A DNA stretch of 52,954 nt from positions 53,422 through 106,375 of the forward strand of contig JAQUSU010000001.1 in the NCBI GenBank assembly GCA_028710085.1. Reading direction: 5' to 3'. Each line of letters begins with the position of its first letter. The first letter of the stretch is position 1. The notes under the pieces were generated by a model. That model searched no databases. It was not told where the DNA came from and saw nothing but the letters and a program-made list of their open reading frames with translations. Origin of the DNA: Anaerotignum sp. (GTDB lineage: Bacteria; Bacillota; Clostridia; Lachnospirales; Anaerotignaceae). Positions 23,781 through 32,984 of this stretch are shown here, piece by piece. Position numbers and translations under genes: made by a program.

Positions 23781-25109
23781 CTAAAAGTAATGATATTGTT
23801 TATTGCCTATGAAAAGCAAGCTGATTGCTAAAATAGCTGTCAAGCCTTCGGCAATTGGAATTGCAAGCCAGATTCCGTTGATGCCAAAAATATGAGGCAA
23901 AAGCACAATGCAGACGATGACGAAAAGGAACGTTCTTAAAAACGAAATAATTGCAGACATTTTGCCGTTGGATAACGCAGTAAAGAAGGAGGATGTAAAA
24001 ATATTTATGCCTGCAAACAGAAAGTTCCATGCAAAAATATGATACCCGTGAAGGGCAATCTGATAAGCAGCGGTATTTTTAGGCGTGAAAATTTTGATCG
24101 TAGGGGTTGCCATAAAGAAAGAAAAAACGGAAACAGCAACCGACGAAACCAAAATTATCTGAACACACATTTTAAACATTTTTTTCATTCGCCGCGCATC
24201 TTGATTTCCAAAGATGAAGCTGAAAATGGGTGCTGCTCCATTGGCAAAGCCCATATATGCCGCTGAAAATAAAAACTGGGCATACAAAATAATTGTGATT
24301 GCCGCAACGCCGTTTTGTCCCAAGGTTTTCATCATGGTCAGGTTAAATAAAAACGTAGTCACTGCCATGGCGGCGGAGGTTACCATTTCCGAGGAACCAT
24401 TGAGAATGCTGTCAAGGATAACTTTGCCGTCCCAGTTGGGTTTTACAAAATAAAGATTGGCTCTCGGTTTTGAAAAATACCAAAGGGGGAAGAACCCGCC
24501 GATAAGGAAGCTGGAAGCGGTACCCCACGCGGCGCCTGCAATCCCCATATCCATTACCACAATAAATAAATAGTCGAAAAAGATATTTGCAATACCGGAA
24601 ACGGCATTTAGCCATAAGCCGATATGGGGCTTTCCGGCTGTTACAAATAAGGTTTGGAACAATACCTGTATCACGGCAACAAAATATAGGGACATAAGAA
24701 TTTCCCCGTATTTTACACAATAGGGCATCAGTGCATCATTTGCCCCTAAAAAACGGCATAAGGGGGTAATGAAGGTATAGCAAGTACCCGAAATGATAAG
24801 TCCTAAGACGGTGGCAAATATTGCGATTAAAGTAAAGCTGCGGCGTGCCCCCTCTACATTTCCTTCTCCAAGCTTACGAGCGATAATTGCGCTGCCACCT
24901 GTGCCTAGCATAATGCCCACACCGATCATAATGTTGATTAAAGGAAATACAATATTAATCGCAGACAAGGCATCTGTACCGATACAGCGGGAAACAAAAA
25001 TTCCGTCAACAATGGTATAGGTGGCCACAAATATCAGCATGGTGATGGTTGGTAGTGTAAAACGCAATAGAGAGCGCAAATTATAATCCTTTGCTAGTTC
25101 ATTTTGCAT
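23781..25109 (-). CDS. MATE family efflux transporter
   Basis: A 442-residue integral membrane protein with about twelve hydrophobic segments in two homologous halves, matching the MATE (multi antimicrobial extrusion) family. The N-terminal LLRFTLPTITMLIFVATYTIVDGIFVSR and VFPLINIMIGVGIMLGTGGSAIIARKLGEG segments are typical of the DinF/NorM-like subfamily. It couples Na+ or H+ influx to export of cationic compounds or unknown metabolites. The start is ATG 25109 after a modest TGAGG site. I see no clear promoter; the upstream region contains the second hairpin-array repeat, so read-through from rqcH is possible. Confidence 0.93.
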   Translation of the reverse strand: MQNELAKDYNLRSLLRFTLPTITMLIFVATYTIVDGIFVSRCIGTDALSAINIVFPLINIMIGVGIMLGTGGSAIIARKLGEGNVEGARRSFTLIAIFATVLGLIISGTCYTFITPLCRFLGANDALMPYCVKYGEILMSLYFVAVIQVLFQTLFVTAGKPHIGLWLNAVSGIANIFFDYLFIVVMDMGIAGAAWGTASSFLIGGFFPLWYFSKPRANLYFVKPNWDGKVILDSILNGSSEMVTSAAMAVTTFLFNLTMMKTLGQNGVAAITIILYAQFLFSAAYMGFANGAAPIFSFIFGNQDARRMKKMFKMCVQIILVSSVAVSVFSFFMATPTIKIFTPKNTAAYQIALHGYHIFAWNFLFAGINIFTSSFFTALSNGKMSAIISFLRTFLFVIVCIVLLPHIFGINGIWLAIPIAEGLTAILAISLLFIGNKQYHYF

Positions 25110-25272
25110 AATAAAACCTCAATTCAAAAGGTGTTTTAGGTGGCTTCTGGTAAATGAAATGTAACAGTTGAAGCAGCGAAATATGACGTGAAAAAGAGGC
25201 GGAGTATTTTCCGCCTGTAAGTGAATCATATCATTCATTTGCATCCTTGGATTTTCTAAAAACCAGAGCATA

Positions 25273-25555
25273 GAAAAACCTTGGGCTCCGCCCAAACCTG
25301 CTTGCTTTTTGAAAAAAGCAAGACCAAAAACTTTTGTACAAACTGCATATCCATGCGGTTTGTAATGGGTCAAGGTGCAATGGCAAAGAAGTGCCATCTG
25401 TCCAACGGACAGCTTTGCGCAGCAAAGTGCTGACGACTCACTGCCCAAGATAGGGCAGACAGCGAAGCTGGCTTTTGCACAGCAAAAGTGATGACCAAAA
25501 CCCTTGTGGGTGTTTGAGGGCAAAGCTCTCAAGATTTTGACTTTGTATTCAGTCT
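25273..25555 (+). repeat. Hairpin-array dispersed repeat, copy 2
   Basis: About 283 bp, homologous to copy 1 at 16949-17172 over its length, with an internal insertion of about 57 bp that adds two hairpins (CTGCCC / GGGCAG and CTTTTGC / GCAAAAG), the latter resembling a duplicated neighbour module. The stem at 25338-25363 reads ACAAACTGCAT / ATGCGGTTTGT: the G-C pair of copy 1 is replaced by C-G. The gap 25110-25567 holds no credible gene; a minus-strand open frame over it is a repeat artefact. Confidence 0.82.
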
Positions 25556-25567
25556 AAAGCAAATCCC

Positions 25568-27334
25568 TCAAAGGGTTTGCATGGACTGTACCTTTTCCTC
25601 ATCGGGTGTTACATAAAAGGTACGGTTGGTAAGATAAATCACCATACCTGGCTTTGCGCCGTTGGGCTTTTTCACATTTTTGCGCAGCGTATAGTCGACA
25701 GGAACCATACTGCTGTTTTTTGCTTTACTATAGTATGCCGCCAAATTTGCCCCTTCCTCCAAGGCTGTATCGCTTGCGACACCGGTGCCATTGGTTCGGA
25801 TAATGACATGGGAACCAGGAATTTCCTTGGTATGCAGCCAAAAATCCGTACTTTCTGCAAAGCGGAGGGTCAACTCGTCATTTTGCAAATTGCTTTTTCC
25901 TACGAATATTTCATAACCGTCTGAGGATTTAAAGTGCAGGGGCTTGGCCTTTTTCGCCTTAGGTGCTCCCTTTTTGGGTGTTTGGCGGCGAATAAAGCCG
26001 CTTTCGGCCAATTCTGTTCTGATTTCTGCTAAATCCGCTTCGTCAGAGGCATTTTCCAGAGCGTTGAGCACACTTTCCAAATATTGAAGCTCCTCGTCGT
26101 TCTGCTTTTCTTGTATCTCCAATGCGGCAAGGGTTCTTTTTGCTTTATTATAACGGGAGAAATATTTTTGAGCATTTTCTGCCCCAGTTTTTGTGGGGTC
26201 GAGGGCAATATCAATTTCCTCACCATTTTCAGCATAAAAATCTATGGTGCGAAAGGTGGTAATTCCCTTGGAAACGGCGTAAATATTTGCGGTCAAAAGC
26301 TCTCCCTTTTTCTTCCATGTATCCATATCAGCCACATCCTTGCGGGATTTTAGCTGAATTTCCTTCTTCTTTACACAGCGTTCAATATTGGATGCGACTA
26401 AGCGATGCATATCATGGGCTTTTTGACGGATATGATAAGCATTGTCTCGTTCTTGATAGAAGCTCTCTAATAAAGTAGAAATGTTGGGAAATGGCTTTTG
26501 CTCTAAGGCTTGAAATTCCGTCATTTCCAAAACGGCAAAATCCAAAACCTGCTTGGAATTTGGATGATAATAGATTTTAGGGGTGAAATTGGTCTGCTTT
26601 ACTTCATACATGACCTTTTCAAAAGCAGTAAATAAATTTTCGCTTTCCGCGGGGGTTGTTTGCTGACAGGCGTCAGAAGGCTCCAAGGCAGCGCGAAAAC
26701 AAATTTCCCCTGCCATGATGGGGCTGATGCCCGTATAATTTTTATACAAAAAATCCTGCAGCTTTTGTCCTGCTTGTAATTGAAGGGAAAACATAAAATC
26801 GGACTTTTCTGCAAAAAGGGGATTTTTTTTGTTTTGCGAGGGTGGATAAACATATTCTTTCCCGGGCAATACTTCTCTTACAGAGCTTTTTTCATGAGAA
26901 ATTCGCTTGATGGAGTCTAGAATTCGCCCGTTTTCATCGGTCAAAATAAGGTTACTATGCTTTCCCATGATTTCTAAAATCAGATTTTTAACTGTCATAT
27001 CGCCCATTTCGTTTGAGGATTCCACTTTTATCATGACAATACGCTCAAAAGCGGGCTGACAAATGTCTATAATTTTGCCCCCTGCAAGGTGTTTGCGTAA
27101 AACCATGCAAAACAAAGGAGCTGTCATGGGGTTCTCCTTTGACGATTGTGTAAAATGAATTCTTGGGGTGCTTGAATTTGCAGAAACTAATATTTTATGG
27201 ACAACGCCGGCACCTCTTACCGAAAAACGAATTTCATCCGCCATCGGTTGATGGATTTTATCAATTCTGCCGCCGATTAGATTTGTTTTCAATTCGTGTA
27301 CAATTGCTGCTACTGTGATACCGTCCAAAGCCAT
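25568..27334 (-). CDS. rqcH: RqcH / NFACT family ribosome-associated quality-control protein
   Basis: A 588-residue NFACT protein. The NFACT-N domain (LDGITVAAIVHELKTNLIGGRIDKIHQP) is at residues 1-180, a coiled-coil segment lies mid-protein (about 290-440), and the NFACT-R/DUF814 domain (GKSNLQNDELTLRFAESTDFWLHTKEIPGSHVIIR) is at about 460-560. RqcH binds stalled 50S subunits and directs C-terminal alanine tailing of incomplete proteins. It was formerly called fibronectin-binding protein. The start is ATG 27334 with AAGGAGG upstream. MutS2, a ribosome-splitting collision sensor in Bacillus, is also in this window at 52506. Confidence 0.93.
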   Translation of the reverse strand: MALDGITVAAIVHELKTNLIGGRIDKIHQPMADEIRFSVRGAGVVHKILVSANSSTPRIHFTQSSKENPMTAPLFCMVLRKHLAGGKIIDICQPAFERIVMIKVESSNEMGDMTVKNLILEIMGKHSNLILTDENGRILDSIKRISHEKSSVREVLPGKEYVYPPSQNKKNPLFAEKSDFMFSLQLQAGQKLQDFLYKNYTGISPIMAGEICFRAALEPSDACQQTTPAESENLFTAFEKVMYEVKQTNFTPKIYYHPNSKQVLDFAVLEMTEFQALEQKPFPNISTLLESFYQERDNAYHIRQKAHDMHRLVASNIERCVKKKEIQLKSRKDVADMDTWKKKGELLTANIYAVSKGITTFRTIDFYAENGEEIDIALDPTKTGAENAQKYFSRYNKAKRTLAALEIQEKQNDEELQYLESVLNALENASDEADLAEIRTELAESGFIRRQTPKKGAPKAKKAKPLHFKSSDGYEIFVGKSNLQNDELTLRFAESTDFWLHTKEIPGSHVIIRTNGTGVASDTALEEGANLAAYYSKAKNSSMVPVDYTLRKNVKKPNGAKPGMVIYLTNRTFYVTPDEEKVQSMQTL

Positions 27335-27372
27335 TGGGCGTTCCTCCTTTTTCGTGATTCATATGTCGCTAT

Positions 27373-27381
27373 AGTATAACA
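27373..27381 (-). promoter_or_regulatory. Extended -10 promoter of rqcH
   Basis: Minus-strand TGTTATACT, an extended -10 (TGnTATACT), 39 nt before the rqcH start. No good -35 at 17 bp. Confidence 0.55.
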
Positions 27382-27456
27382 TAGTGAGAAAAATAATACA
27401 TCAATGACAAAAATTAAAATTAGATTAAAAATAACGCGCTATTTTGGGGTTTTTCC

Positions 27457-27485
27457 TTGATATTTATTAGTGTATGGGCTATAAT
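27457..27485 (+). promoter_or_regulatory. Promoter of yicC operon
   Basis: TTGATA at 27457-27462 and TATAAT at 27480-27485, 17-bp spacer. It leaves a 5' leader of about 200 nt that contains a short open frame at 27520-27582. Confidence 0.75.
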
Positions 27486-27519
27486 GGGGAGCAATGTATA
27501 TAAAGGATAGAGGTAATTT

Positions 27520-27582
27520 ATGAAATATTTTAATTTCAAAAGAGCCTTCGGTTTTGTGAAAATTGCAATAATGTATTTTTAG
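27520..27582 (+). CDS. Putative 20-aa leader peptide upstream of yicC
   Basis: ATG 27520 to TAG 27582, preceded by GATAGAGG with a spacer of about 7 nt. The peptide is rich in Phe, Lys and hydrophobic residues (four Phe and two Tyr/Met-rich end). It lies in the leader of the yicC-remA-gmk-rpoZ operon. It could be a translated regulatory uORF or chance. Confidence 0.35.
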   Translation: MKYFNFKRAFGFVKIAIMYF

Positions 27583-27689
27583 GAGTACAAGATAAAATTA
27601 ATCATAATAACGTTTTAAAAAGAAAAGAATGATACGGATTTGTCTTTGACGTAAGAACACAGAGAGTGAGTAAGAGAGAGGATACGGAT

Positions 27690-28577
27690 ATGGAATTAAG
27701 TGTTAGAAGCATGACAGGCTATGGCCGAGGGGAGCATATTGCTGAGGATAGAAAATTTACCATTGAACTAAAATCTGTAAATCATAGATATAATGATATA
27801 AATATTAAGCTGCCTCGGTCTTTGATTAGCCTGGAGGATAAAATCAAAAAACATATCATGCAGCAGGTTTTTCGGGGCAAGACTGATGTTTATATCGGCT
27901 TTGAAACCTTTGCCGTTGATGACGTTGAGGTAAAGCTAAACGAAGTATTGGCACAGGCGTATGCAGAAAAGTTGAAAATTCTGCGGGAAAAAATGGGCCT
28001 TGAGGGCGGGAATTTCTTGGATTTAACAGCAAAATTTCCTGATGTTATCACGGTGGAAAAACCACAAAAGGACGAAAAAGTTATTTGGGAAGCCTTATTG
28101 CCGGCTTTGGAGGAGGCGGTAACTCGTTTTGTTGCAATGCGCCAGACGGAAGGCGAGGCTTTAAAAAAAGATATATTATTAAAGGCAGAGCGGATTATTT
28201 TTTTGGTTGACAGGGTGAAGGAGCGTTCCCCTTTGGTTGTAGAGGAATATAGAGAAAAGCTCAACAACCGTTTGAAGGATTTATTAAACGGCGTTGATGT
28301 TGACCCACAGCGTATTGCAACAGAGGTTGCAATTTTTGCCGACAGAGGCTGTGTGGATGAGGAAATTACACGTTTGAAAAGCCATTTGGTGCAGCTTGCC
28401 GATATTTTGGAAAAAGGCGGGCAGGTTGGCAGAAAGCTGGATTTTCTTGTGCAGGAGATGAACAGAGAGTCCAACACCATTGCATCAAAAGCAAATGACA
28501 TACAAATTGTTCAGGCAACCATTGAATTGAAAAGTGAAATTGAGAAAATTCGTGAACAGATTCAAAACTTAGAGTAG
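27690..28577 (+). CDS. YicC/YloC family endoribonuclease
   Basis: A 295-residue YicC-like protein, N-terminus [10 protein letters not shown] with the YicC-N domain, and the DUF1732 C-terminal domain with the typical [25 protein letters not shown] signature. The family includes endoribonucleases. I start at ATG 27690 after GAGAGAGG; an in-frame GTG at 27666 is less likely. It heads a conserved yicC-remA-gmk-rpoZ cluster with gaps of 14, 2 and 1 nt. Confidence 0.93.
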   Translation: MELSVRSMTGYGRGEHIAEDRKFTIELKSVNHRYNDINIKLPRSLISLEDKIKKHIMQQVFRGKTDVYIGFETFAVDDVEVKLNEVLAQAYAEKLKILREKMGLEGGNFLDLTAKFPDVITVEKPQKDEKVIWEALLPALEEAVTRFVAMRQTEGEALKKDILLKAERIIFLVDRVKERSPLVVEEYREKLNNRLKDLLNGVDVDPQRIATEVAIFADRGCVDEEITRLKSHLVQLADILEKGGQVGRKLDFLVQEMNRESNTIASKANDIQIVQATIELKSEIEKIREQIQNLE

Positions 28578-28591
28578 GTGGGAGTGGGCGC

Positions 28592-28849
28592 ATGGATAAA
28601 ATACAATTTTTGAATATCGGATATGGAAATGTTGTATCTGCAAATCGGGTGATTGCCATTGTAAGCCCCGATTCTGCCCCTATTAAACGTATTGTGCAAG
28701 AAGGGAAGGAAAAGGGAAATTTAATTGACGCAACCTATGGCAGAAAGACCCGTTGTGTGATTATTATGGATAATGGGCATTTGGTGCTTTCACCCAATAT
28801 GCCTGAGACAGTCGGTGGCAGACTTTCAGCAGAGCAAAAGGGGAATTAA
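28592..28849 (+). CDS. remA: RemA/DUF370 family regulator
   Basis: An 85-residue DUF370 protein. It has the signature [10 protein letters not shown] at the N-terminus and [23 protein letters not shown] in the middle. In Bacillus RemA is a DNA-binding activator of matrix and osmoprotectant genes; the role in Clostridia is less clear. The start is ATG 28592, 6 nt after AGGTGGGAG. It is in the same operon as gmk. Confidence 0.92.
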   Translation: MDKIQFLNIGYGNVVSANRVIAIVSPDSAPIKRIVQEGKEKGNLIDATYGRKTRCVIIMDNGHLVLSPNMPETVGGRLSAEQKGN

Positions 28850-28851
28850 CA

Positions 28852-29460
28852 ATGAAGAAACAAGGAATATTGCTAATTATTTCCGGCCCTTCCGGTTCGG
28901 GCAAGGGAACGGTGGTGGAGCAGCTTTGCAAAAAAGAGAATTTTTCCCTTTCTATTTCTGCAACAACAAGGGCGCCCAGAGAGTATGAAAAAGATGGGAT
29001 TCACTATTTTTTTCATACAAAAGAAGAGTTTTTGCTTATGCAAGAGCATAAGGAGCTGTTAGAATGGGCGGAATTTTGTGGGAATTATTATGGCACACCT
29101 CGCAAATATGTTGTAGAGCAATTGTTGCAGGGAAAAAACGTAATCCTTGAAATTGAAGTGCAAGGAGCGTTGCAGGTGAAAAAGATCTATCCCGATGGCG
29201 TTTTGGTTTTCCTGATGCCCCCCAATTTGGAGGAACTGGGCAAGCGTTTAACCAATAGAGGAACGGAAGATAAGGATACGATTAATCGTAGAATTCATAG
29301 AGCTTTAGAAGAAATGGAACTGGTGGAAGAATATGATTATGTGGTAATTAACGATACTGTTGAAGAAGCTACTCAGGATTTGTTTGCCATTGTTCAGGCG
29401 GAAAGAATGAAATGCCACAGAAACCCTAATATTAAAAAGATATTTAAAGGAGAGATATAA
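28852..29460 (+). CDS. gmk: Guanylate kinase
   Basis: A 202-residue nucleotide kinase converting GMP (and dGMP) to GDP with ATP. The P-loop GPSGSGKGT is at residues about 11-19, the GMP-binding region is STTRAPRxxE-like (SATTRAPREYEKDGIHYFF), and the lid has RLTNRGTEDKDTINRR. It starts 2 nt after remA and ends 1 nt before rpoZ. Confidence 0.97.
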   Translation: MKKQGILLIISGPSGSGKGTVVEQLCKKENFSLSISATTRAPREYEKDGIHYFFHTKEEFLLMQEHKELLEWAEFCGNYYGTPRKYVVEQLLQGKNVILEIEVQGALQVKKIYPDGVLVFLMPPNLEELGKRLTNRGTEDKDTINRRIHRALEEMELVEEYDYVVINDTVEEATQDLFAIVQAERMKCHRNPNIKKIFKGEI

Positions 29461-29461
29461 T

Positions 29462-29767
29462 ATGTTAAGACCTTCTTATACGGATTTATTGGAAGTTATC
29501 AATAAGAAAACCACAGATATTACCATTGTTAGCAGATATACCATTGTCATTGCGGCAGCAAAAAGAGCAAGACAGCTGGTGGATCATGCAGAACCCATGA
29601 TTAATAATATTAAAGTGAATAAGCCTGTTTCTATTGCAGTGAGAGAGCTTAGTGAAGGGAAAATCAAGGTTCGCCAATCTACAAGCACAGTATTTAGCGA
29701 TGAAATGTGTTTGGCTGATGATAATAGGGACGGCGAGTTTGAAGGAATGGATGAAATGGAAGAATAA
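29462..29767 (+). CDS. rpoZ: DNA-directed RNA polymerase subunit omega
   Basis: A 101-residue omega subunit, with the conserved core SRYTIVIAAAKRARQLVD and the KPVSIAVRELSEGKI tail. It helps fold beta-prime and, with gmk, lies in the standard gmk-rpoZ arrangement. The acidic C-terminal tail (EFEGMDEMEE) extends slightly past the minimal domain. The start is ATG 29462 after AAAGGAG. Confidence 0.95.
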   Translation: MLRPSYTDLLEVINKKTTDITIVSRYTIVIAAAKRARQLVDHAEPMINNIKVNKPVSIAVRELSEGKIKVRQSTSTVFSDEMCLADDNRDGEFEGMDEMEE

Positions 29768-29778
29768 GAGAAGAATTG

Positions 29779-29850
29779 AGGGCGATAATCAAAACGTAGC
29801 TGCGCAAGAAAATGGTTCTTTGCGCAAAAACTTTGGTTATCGTCCTTTTT
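29779..29850 (+). terminator. Nested-stem terminator between rpoZ and priA
   Basis: Outer arms AGGGCGATAA / TTATCGTCCT and an inner TGCGCAAGAA / TTCTTTGCGCA stem form one long hairpin followed by TTTTT. It ends the yicC-rpoZ operon. Confidence 0.8.
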
Positions 29851-29888
29851 TAACGAGGGATTTTTTTTGAAAGAAAGGGGGGAGAAAA

Positions 29889-32339
29889 ATGAAGTTTGCC
29901 AGAGTGATTGTTGGGATGAATAATCCTGAAACGGATCGCGTATTTGACTATCGAATCCCGGAAAAATTTGAGGCTATTGCTGTGCAAGGAATCAGAGTGA
30001 TCGTGCCTTTTGGAAGGAAGAATACAAAAACGGAGGGGTATATCCTTTCCCTGTCCAACGAGAGCGAGATTTCTGAGGAGAAGCTGAAGGATTTGCTTGA
30101 AGTCTTGGATGAGGGCAAACCCATTTTTACCCCTGCAATGCTCAGTTTGGCTGAGTGGATGAAGGATAAATATTTTTGCACCTTAAACCAATGCTTACAA
30201 ACGATTATGCCAAGTGGCATCAGAACAAAAAGTCTTTGGTATGCTTCACTGACCGATACGGGTGAAATTCCAAAATGCGGAAAAATGGAACATGCGGTTT
30301 TGGATGCCTTGTTGGATATGGGCGGTGTCGCAGAGCTTACAGAGTTGGAAAAGCTTTTTGGCAGCGGATGTAAAAATATAATTCAGCAGCTTCAAAAAAA
30401 GAATATCATATCCCTAAAGCAGCGGCTTTTGCGTTCAGATTATAAAAATGAAAAGCGGCTTTTTTCCATTAATTTTAATGCTCCCTTGCTGGAAAATGCA
30501 ATGAAAAAAGCGCAAGAGGATAAACGGCTTCAAGGGCAGAAAAAGCTCTTTGATTTATTGGTGGAAAAAGGAGAGTGTTCCATTGAGGAAATCAAGAGCA
30601 ACGGCATAAACGATTCGCCTGTGAAAACATTGTTTGCAAAGGGATTGCTACTGGAACGTCGGGAAGAAAAAAAGCGAAAGGTTTTTTCTTTAGAGGATTA
30701 TGAAAAAACTATGCCTTTTCATCCGACACCAGAGCAGGCAAATGCCTTGGGAGAGATTGAGAAGCAATTGACCAAGGCACAGAAAAAGCCCATTTTGCTT
30801 CATGGAATTACAGGCAGCGGAAAAACAGAGATTTATATGCAAAGCCTTCAAAAAACCTTGTCCATGGGCAAGCAAGCGGTGGTTTTGGTTCCTGAAATCA
30901 GCCTGACGCCTCAAATAATGGAGCGATTTATATCCCGTTTTGGTGAGGTTGTTTCTGTTACCCATAGCAGGCTTTCTGCGGGGGAGCGGTTGGATCAGTG
31001 GAAAAAAGCCAGAGATGGTGAAATTTCCGTAATCATTGGCCCAAGGTCAGCGCTATTTATGCCCTTTGCTAATTTAGGGTTAATTATTTTGGATGAGGTT
31101 CACGAAAATAGCTATATTTCCGACATCACCCCCAAATATGATGCAAGGGAAGCAGCGAAAAAGTTAGCCCAGGATACAGGCGCAGTTTTAATTATGGGCA
31201 GTGCAACCCCTGACTTGGTGACCTACCATAAGGCGGTTATGGGGGAATACCTTTTATTAGAATTAACGGAACGAACAGGGGGAGGGCTTCTTCCTCAAAT
31301 GCATATTGTGGATATGCGAAAAGAGCTGGAGGAGGGGAATCGATCCTCCTTTAGTCTGGCTTTGCAAGAGGAAATCGCAAGGAACTTGGATAAAGGCGAG
31401 CAAACCATGTTGTTTTTAAACAGAAGAGGCTTTGCAACCTTTGTTTCCTGCCGTAGCTGCGGGCATGTGATGCGTTGTAGCGATTGCAATATTTCATATA
31501 CCTACCATGCAAAAGAGGACGTTTTGATGTGCCATTATTGTGGCAAAACCGTGGAAAATCCCAAGACTTGCCCTGTTTGCGGTTCGAAATATATCAGGTA
31601 TTTTGGTGTGGGCACCCAAAAAATTGAGGATGAAGCAAGGCGATTATTTCCCAAGGCAAAAATTCTTCGTATGGATTTGGATACCACCTTGCGAAAGGAT
31701 AGCCATAGCCGAATTTTGGAGGCGTTTCGAAAAGGAGAAGCTGATATTTTGGTGGGCACACAAATGATTGCAAAAGGCCATGATTTTCCCAATGTATCCC
31801 TGGTGGGTATTATGGCGGCAGATACCGCTTTAAATACAGGCAGCTTCTATGGGGCGGAAAACACCTTTCAGCTGATTACCCAAGCAGGCGGAAGGGCAGG
31901 ACGGGTCAACGATACAGGGCGGGTTTATATTCAAACCTATCAGCCCAAGCACTATTCCATTACCCATGCTGCCAAGCAGGATTATAAAGGCTTTTATCAA
32001 GAGGAAATATTGCTGCGGCAGATGATGGGATACCCTCCTTTTGGTGCTTTTTTCTCTGTATTGGTAACAGGGCAAAATGAAAAGGAAACGGTTTTGGCGG
32101 CGGAGGGTTTAGGTAGGCTTTTGCAGGAGGGAAACCAAGAGGAAAGCTTTTTCATTATGGGACCTGTGGCGGCAACCTTATCCAAATTCAGGGGTGAATA
32201 TCGCCAGAGAATCATAATTCAAGGGGTGGAAGAAGAAGCGTTGGCTCAATTTGTAGTACGAATTGTTGAAAAAACGAAAAAAATTACAAAGAAAGAGATT
32301 TATTTTAATTTAGTCCAAAATCCGTTGAATATTGTGTAA
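29889..32339 (+). CDS. priA: Primosomal protein N' (PriA helicase)
   Basis: An 816-residue replication-restart helicase. The N-terminal DNA-binding domain starts MKFARVIVGMNNPETDRVFDYRIP. Walker A is GITGSGKTE, and the Walker B box reads DEVH rather than DEEH. The zinc-binding cysteine cluster (CRSCGHVMRCSDC... CHYCGKTVENPKTCPVCGS) and the C-terminal helicase motifs (GTQMIAKGHDFPNV, QAGGRAGR) are intact. The length is usual for Firmicutes. The start is ATG 29889 after AAGGGGGGAG. coaBC, often neighbouring, is not here. Confidence 0.95.
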   Translation: MKFARVIVGMNNPETDRVFDYRIPEKFEAIAVQGIRVIVPFGRKNTKTEGYILSLSNESEISEEKLKDLLEVLDEGKPIFTPAMLSLAEWMKDKYFCTLNQCLQTIMPSGIRTKSLWYASLTDTGEIPKCGKMEHAVLDALLDMGGVAELTELEKLFGSGCKNIIQQLQKKNIISLKQRLLRSDYKNEKRLFSINFNAPLLENAMKKAQEDKRLQGQKKLFDLLVEKGECSIEEIKSNGINDSPVKTLFAKGLLLERREEKKRKVFSLEDYEKTMPFHPTPEQANALGEIEKQLTKAQKKPILLHGITGSGKTEIYMQSLQKTLSMGKQAVVLVPEISLTPQIMERFISRFGEVVSVTHSRLSAGERLDQWKKARDGEISVIIGPRSALFMPFANLGLIILDEVHENSYISDITPKYDAREAAKKLAQDTGAVLIMGSATPDLVTYHKAVMGEYLLLELTERTGGGLLPQMHIVDMRKELEEGNRSSFSLALQEEIARNLDKGEQTMLFLNRRGFATFVSCRSCGHVMRCSDCNISYTYHAKEDVLMCHYCGKTVENPKTCPVCGSKYIRYFGVGTQKIEDEARRLFPKAKILRMDLDTTLRKDSHSRILEAFRKGEADILVGTQMIAKGHDFPNVSLVGIMAADTALNTGSFYGAENTFQLITQAGGRAGRVNDTGRVYIQTYQPKHYSITHAAKQDYKGFYQEEILLRQMMGYPPFGAFFSVLVTGQNEKETVLAAEGLGRLLQEGNQEESFFIMGPVAATLSKFRGEYRQRIIIQGVEEEALAQFVVRIVEKTKKITKKEIYFNLVQNPLNIV

Positions 32340-32509
32340 TTTTGCATTTTATGTTAAAATATGAAGCAAACACTACCCAAACCGTTAGATGTTAAGCTGT
32401 TTTTATTTTTAAGTATGTTTTTTATCAATGGGTTGTGGATAAAAAATAAGTGACGGGGCAAAAAAGAAGAATATTTGTGCATGGATTGTATTTTTAGGAG
32501 GGAAGATAA

Positions 32510-32971
32510 ATGGCAACAAGGGAAATTCGTTTGAGTCCAGACGAAGTTTTAAGAAAAGTTTGTAAGCCTGTGAAGGAGATTAACGAAAAAACATTAATAT
32601 TATTGGAGGATATGGCAGAAACAATGTATGCCACAAATGGCGTTGGCCTTGCGGCTCCGCAGGTAGGAATTTTGAAGAGAGTGGTTACCATTGACATTGG
32701 GGAAGGCTTAATTGAGCTGATTAACCCTGTGATTGTGGAAAAAAGAGGCTCTCAAATTGATTATGAAGCTTGTTTAAGTGTCCCGGGAAGAAGTGAATTG
32801 GTGGATCGTCCCGAATATGTGAAGGTGGAAGCGTTAAATCGCAACGGAGAAAAGATTGTGGTTGAAGGGGAAGAACTGATGGCTGTTGCCCTTTGCCACG
32901 AAACGGATCATCTGGATGGGATATTATATATTGACAAAGCCATTCCCGAAGAAGACGTGGAAGAGGTTTAA
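32510..32971 (+). CDS. def: Peptide deformylase
   Basis: A 153-residue metalloenzyme that removes the formyl group from nascent chains. All three motifs are present: [18 protein letters not shown] (metal Cys) and the HETDH motif within [10 protein letters not shown]. The start is ATG 32510 after AGGAGGG. fmt follows 13 nt later, so formylation and deformylation genes are paired. The preceding gap of 170 nt has no clear consensus promoter. Confidence 0.96.
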   Translation: MATREIRLSPDEVLRKVCKPVKEINEKTLILLEDMAETMYATNGVGLAAPQVGILKRVVTIDIGEGLIELINPVIVEKRGSQIDYEACLSVPGRSELVDRPEYVKVEALNRNGEKIVVEGEELMAVALCHETDHLDGILYIDKAIPEEDVEEV

Positions 32972-32984
32972 GGAGGCATAGCCC

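Noticed and set aside
25119-25532. 137-aa open frame on the minus strand
   Set aside because: It lies entirely over the hairpin-array repeat, has no ribosome binding site, and its composition follows the hairpins.
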